Part shown: piece after piece, positions 61,468-64,000 of the stretch | Layout: every line of letters starts with the position of its first letter | Numbering within the stretch: position 1 is the first letter of the stretch | Assembly: GCA_963594655.1 (NCBI GenBank) | Contig: CAVBFD010000004.1 | Coordinates: forward strand, 1 to 64,000 | Direction: 5' to 3' | DNA: 64,000 nt | From: Colivivens sp963594655 | GTDB taxonomy: Bacteria > Bacteroidota > Bacteroidia > Bacteroidales > Bacteroidaceae | Made by a program: the position numbers and the translations under genes | Notes under the pieces: model-generated | What the model was told of the DNA's origin: nothing | The model's database searches: none | What the model saw: the letters and a program-made list of their open reading frames with translations, nothing else

Positions 61468-64000
61468 ATGAATTATATGAAGACATATTTAAATGACAGT
61501 ATGCTGCGCTTCTGCAAAGCCGGAATCGCAACTATGATATTCTGCGTAGGAGTTCTTCCTGTGTCCGCGCAAGATGATGAAGACGCGGATGCCGTCGAGG
61601 CGGCTCCTGTGAAAAAGAAGGTGAGGAAAGCAATCAAGAAATATCCTATGATGGAGATTTCCGGTAAGATTGTGGACGCTTCCACCGGTGAGCCTCTGGT
61701 AGGTGTGAGGGTCAAGTCCTACAACAACAGTTTCTATACCGCCATGACTGACGAGAACGGAGACTATATGATCAGTGTCCCCACTTTCGTGACCTCACTG
61801 TCGGCTTCGGCAGAAGGCTATAACATCGGTCAGGTGGCGATAAACGACCGTACCAAGGACGTTGACTTCAAACTGTATACCGACAGATATCTTGGCGTGT
61901 ATTCTGAGAAGATGGGCGCGTCAAAGACAGTCGGCGTGTCAGGCTTCGGCGAGGACGCGGCTTTCACGGCTGACCAGGAAGTGCAGAACCGCCTCGGCGG
62001 TGACGTACATTCCATGTCACGTTCGGGAATCGCCGGCAATGGTGTCAACCTCTTCATCGAGGGTTACCACTCAATCAACGCCTCCTCACAGCCGCTGATC
62101 GTGATTGACGGTGTCATCCACGACCAGATGTACAACTCCACAATGATGCACAACGGTTACTTCAACAATCCGCTGACCATGCTCAGTATGGACGACATCG
62201 CCGACATCAAGGTGATGAAGAACGGAACCGCCATCTACGGATCTCAGGCTGCCAACGGTGTCATCCTTATCACCACCAAGCGCAACACTACGATGAAGAC
62301 CACCATCGACGTGAATATCAGCGGTGGTTTTGAACTTGTTCCTGAGACTCCCGACATGATGGATGCGGACGAGTACAGGGCATACGCCTCAGCCCTCCTG
62401 AAGGGTTCCAACAGTAAGCTGGAGAGCTTCAAGTTCCTGCATACTGACCCAAACTACTATTATTATAATATGTACCACAACAACACCGACTGGAAGGATG
62501 TAGTTTACAGGGAGGCTTTCTCTCAGAACTACGGAATCAACATCCAGGGTGGTGACGAGGTGGCAAACTACAACCTGTCTGTAGGCTACATGTCAGCGCA
62601 GTCAACCCTGAAGCGCAACGACATCAACCGTTTCCATATCCGTTTCAACTCGGACATCATCCTGTCAGACAAGTTGACCGCACGCTTCGACGTGTCCTAC
62701 TCAAACCTCAGGCGTGACTTGAGGGACGACGGTCTCACAAGCACCTTCCAGGCCAATGCGGTCTCATCTCCTAACGTGCTTGCGCTGATCAAGTCTCCTT
62801 TCGTGGCTCCTTACGACTTCTCTACCGACGGCAAGATGTCCAACTTCATCTCTGACGCGGACGACTATCTGGCTGAGGCTGTCGGAAGTTCCGCTTCCAT
62901 TGCCAACCCTCTCGGTCTGCTTGAGAACGGTGAGGCTCTCAACAAGAACCGTACGGACAACACCAACGTGAATATCGCGATCACTCCGGTATGGCACCTC
63001 AAGACCAACATGACATTGCAGGGTAAGTTCAGCTACACTACCAGCAGCTTTGACGAGAACTACTACACTGCCATCGTGGGTATGCCGAGGTACTACATCC
63101 AGGACGTGGGTACAGTGGAAAATGAGATTGGTTCAAACTTCACCAACCACAAGGCTACTATGGCGGAAGCGCGCTACGACTGGGCTATCCCACTTGGCAA
63201 GCACCGTCTGGACTTCTTCGCCGGTTTCCGTTACCTGAACGACAACTACAAGGCTTCAAACCTCTATGCGTACAGTACAGGCAACGACAAGACTCCGTCG
63301 CTCGGCAGTGCCACAGGCAAGCGCCGTTCGTTCGGTACGGACGACACATGGAAGTCGATCGCATGGTACGGCAACCTCGACTACAACTACCGTGAGAAGT
63401 ATTACCTGCAAGGATCGTTCGCCCTCCAGTCTTCCTCCAGGTTCGGCGCCGAGGCTGACGCTGGAGTCAAGATGTTCGGAGTGAGATGGGGTTTCTTCCC
63501 GTCTATTCAGGGCGCGTGGGTAATCAGCAACGAGAAGTGGTTCAATGCCGGCAACGCAGTCAACATGTTGAAGGTGAACGCTGGCTTTGAGTCAGTCGGA
63601 AACGACTCTTACGACAACAATGCGGCTTACACATACATGAGCAGCCAGGCGTTCCTCCTGAACAATGCGGTGGGTATCGGTATCACCAATATCGGTAACG
63701 CCAAGTTGCGCTGGGAGTTGACCAACCGCTTCAACGCCGGTCTGGAAGGAAACTTCTTCAACAACCGCCTGAACGCCAAGTTCAACTACTTCTACGCAAA
63801 GACAAGCAACCTCGTGACTCTCGGCACAATCGCGTACGTGTCTGGTCAGAAGCAGTACTGGACCAATGACGGAGCGATGAAGAACCAGGGCTTCGACGTG
63901 GCTTTGACTGGTAAGGTGGTCAACTTGAAGGACTTCAAGTTTGAACTCGGCGCGAGTCTCGGTCACTACAAGAACGAGATTACCCAGTTGCCTGAGAACG
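61468..64000 (+). CDS. Second SusC-type TonB-dependent transporter (partial, runs off the window)
   Basis: 844 residues are visible from the ATG at 61468 (alternative 61477) to the window end, with no stop. A signal peptide ends near VSAQ (35). It is followed by an acidic then Lys-rich stretch (DDEDADAVEAAPVKKKVRK), a carboxypeptidase-regulatory-like domain (about 61-138), a plug with LFIEGYHSINASSQPLIVID and DIADIKVMKNGTAIYGSQAANGVI, and much of the barrel. It differs clearly from the first SusC and so is not a recent duplicate. A SusD partner is expected just beyond the edge. Confidence 0.93.
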   Translation, partial: MNYMKTYLNDSMLRFCKAGIATMIFCVGVLPVSAQDDEDADAVEAAPVKKKVRKAIKKYPMMEISGKIVDASTGEPLVGVRVKSYNNSFYTAMTDENGDYMISVPTFVTSLSASAEGYNIGQVAINDRTKDVDFKLYTDRYLGVYSEKMGASKTVGVSGFGEDAAFTADQEVQNRLGGDVHSMSRSGIAGNGVNLFIEGYHSINASSQPLIVIDGVIHDQMYNSTMMHNGYFNNPLTMLSMDDIADIKVMKNGTAIYGSQAANGVILITTKRNTTMKTTIDVNISGGFELVPETPDMMDADEYRAYASALLKGSNSKLESFKFLHTDPNYYYYNMYHNNTDWKDVVYREAFSQNYGINIQGGDEVANYNLSVGYMSAQSTLKRNDINRFHIRFNSDIILSDKLTARFDVSYSNLRRDLRDDGLTSTFQANAVSSPNVLALIKSPFVAPYDFSTDGKMSNFISDADDYLAEAVGSSASIANPLGLLENGEALNKNRTDNTNVNIAITPVWHLKTNMTLQGKFSYTTSSFDENYYTAIVGMPRYYIQDVGTVENEIGSNFTNHKATMAEARYDWAIPLGKHRLDFFAGFRYLNDNYKASNLYAYSTGNDKTPSLGSATGKRRSFGTDDTWKSIAWYGNLDYNYREKYYLQGSFALQSSSRFGAEADAGVKMFGVRWGFFPSIQGAWVISNEKWFNAGNAVNMLKVNAGFESVGNDSYDNNAAYTYMSSQAFLLNNAVGIGITNIGNAKLRWELTNRFNAGLEGNFFNNRLNAKFNYFYAKTSNLVTLGTIAYVSGQKQYWTNDGAMKNQGFDVALTGKVVNLKDFKFELGASLGHYKNEITQLPEN

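Noticed and set aside
1..64000. tRNA, rRNA or insertion sequence
   Set aside because: No cloverleaf, rRNA segment, transposase or long inverted terminal repeats were recognised on reading either strand; a dedicated tRNA scan was not possible.

Overview
The window looks like a chromosomal segment of a Bacteroidales bacterium, most likely a Prevotellaceae relative. The phylum-level evidence is SusC/SusD pairs, GldH, type IX secretion (T9SS) C-terminal signals, an S46 dipeptidyl-peptidase, the rpsL-rpsG-fusA-rpsJ order without tuf, the secY-map-infA order without adk, and promoters of the TTTG/TAnnTTTG type. The family-level placement is inference. No rRNA, tRNA, CRISPR array or insertion sequence was seen.

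Layout. (1) 1-348: non-coding, with three copies of a 12-bp palindrome at 22-bp spacing. (2) 349-8526, minus strand: an exported HExxH protein, then a tight ruvB - flippase - S46 peptidase - CD225-like - DUF2752 operon. (3) 8653-12588, minus strand: a single-gene unit with its own promoter and terminator, encoding a 1239-aa exported protein with three related beta-sandwich modules. (4) 12605-18050, minus strand: a DPP IV-type peptidase, purD, two membrane proteins and a histidine phosphatase. (5) 18229-24719, plus strand: a stand-alone IMP cyclohydrolase and the rod-shape cluster mreB-mreC-mreD-PBP2-rodA. (6) 24741-26319, minus strand: ricT-gldH. (7) 26529-29058: a DsbD-like thiol-disulfide transporter and a DUF3467 protein. 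(8) 29391-47462: the str/S10/spc/alpha ribosomal superoperon, 35 genes from rpsL to rplQ, closed by a terminator. It includes rpmD and rpmJ and a possible 26-codon Cys-rich leader ORF before rpsD. (9) 47614-64000: a seven-gene operon cut by the window end, encoding a CotH-type kinase-like protein, a four-module FAS1 lipoprotein, SusC, SusD, two FAS1/beta-sandwich lipoproteins and a second SusC.

How the genes work together. Regions 5 and 8 are core growth functions: wall elongation and translation. Regions 2, 4 and 7 add envelope and proteolysis functions. DPP7- and DPP IV-type exopeptidases would cut dipeptides from peptides in the periplasm, and two T9SS-type proteins and GldH imply an active type IX system. 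Region 9 is the most unusual part. It is a SusC/SusD uptake-type locus in which the usual glycoside hydrolases and sigma/anti-sigma or hybrid sensor regulators are absent from the visible part, and FAS1 (fasciclin) adhesion-type lipoproteins plus a kinase-fold protein take their place. It is the best candidate here for an undescribed surface capture or adhesion system.
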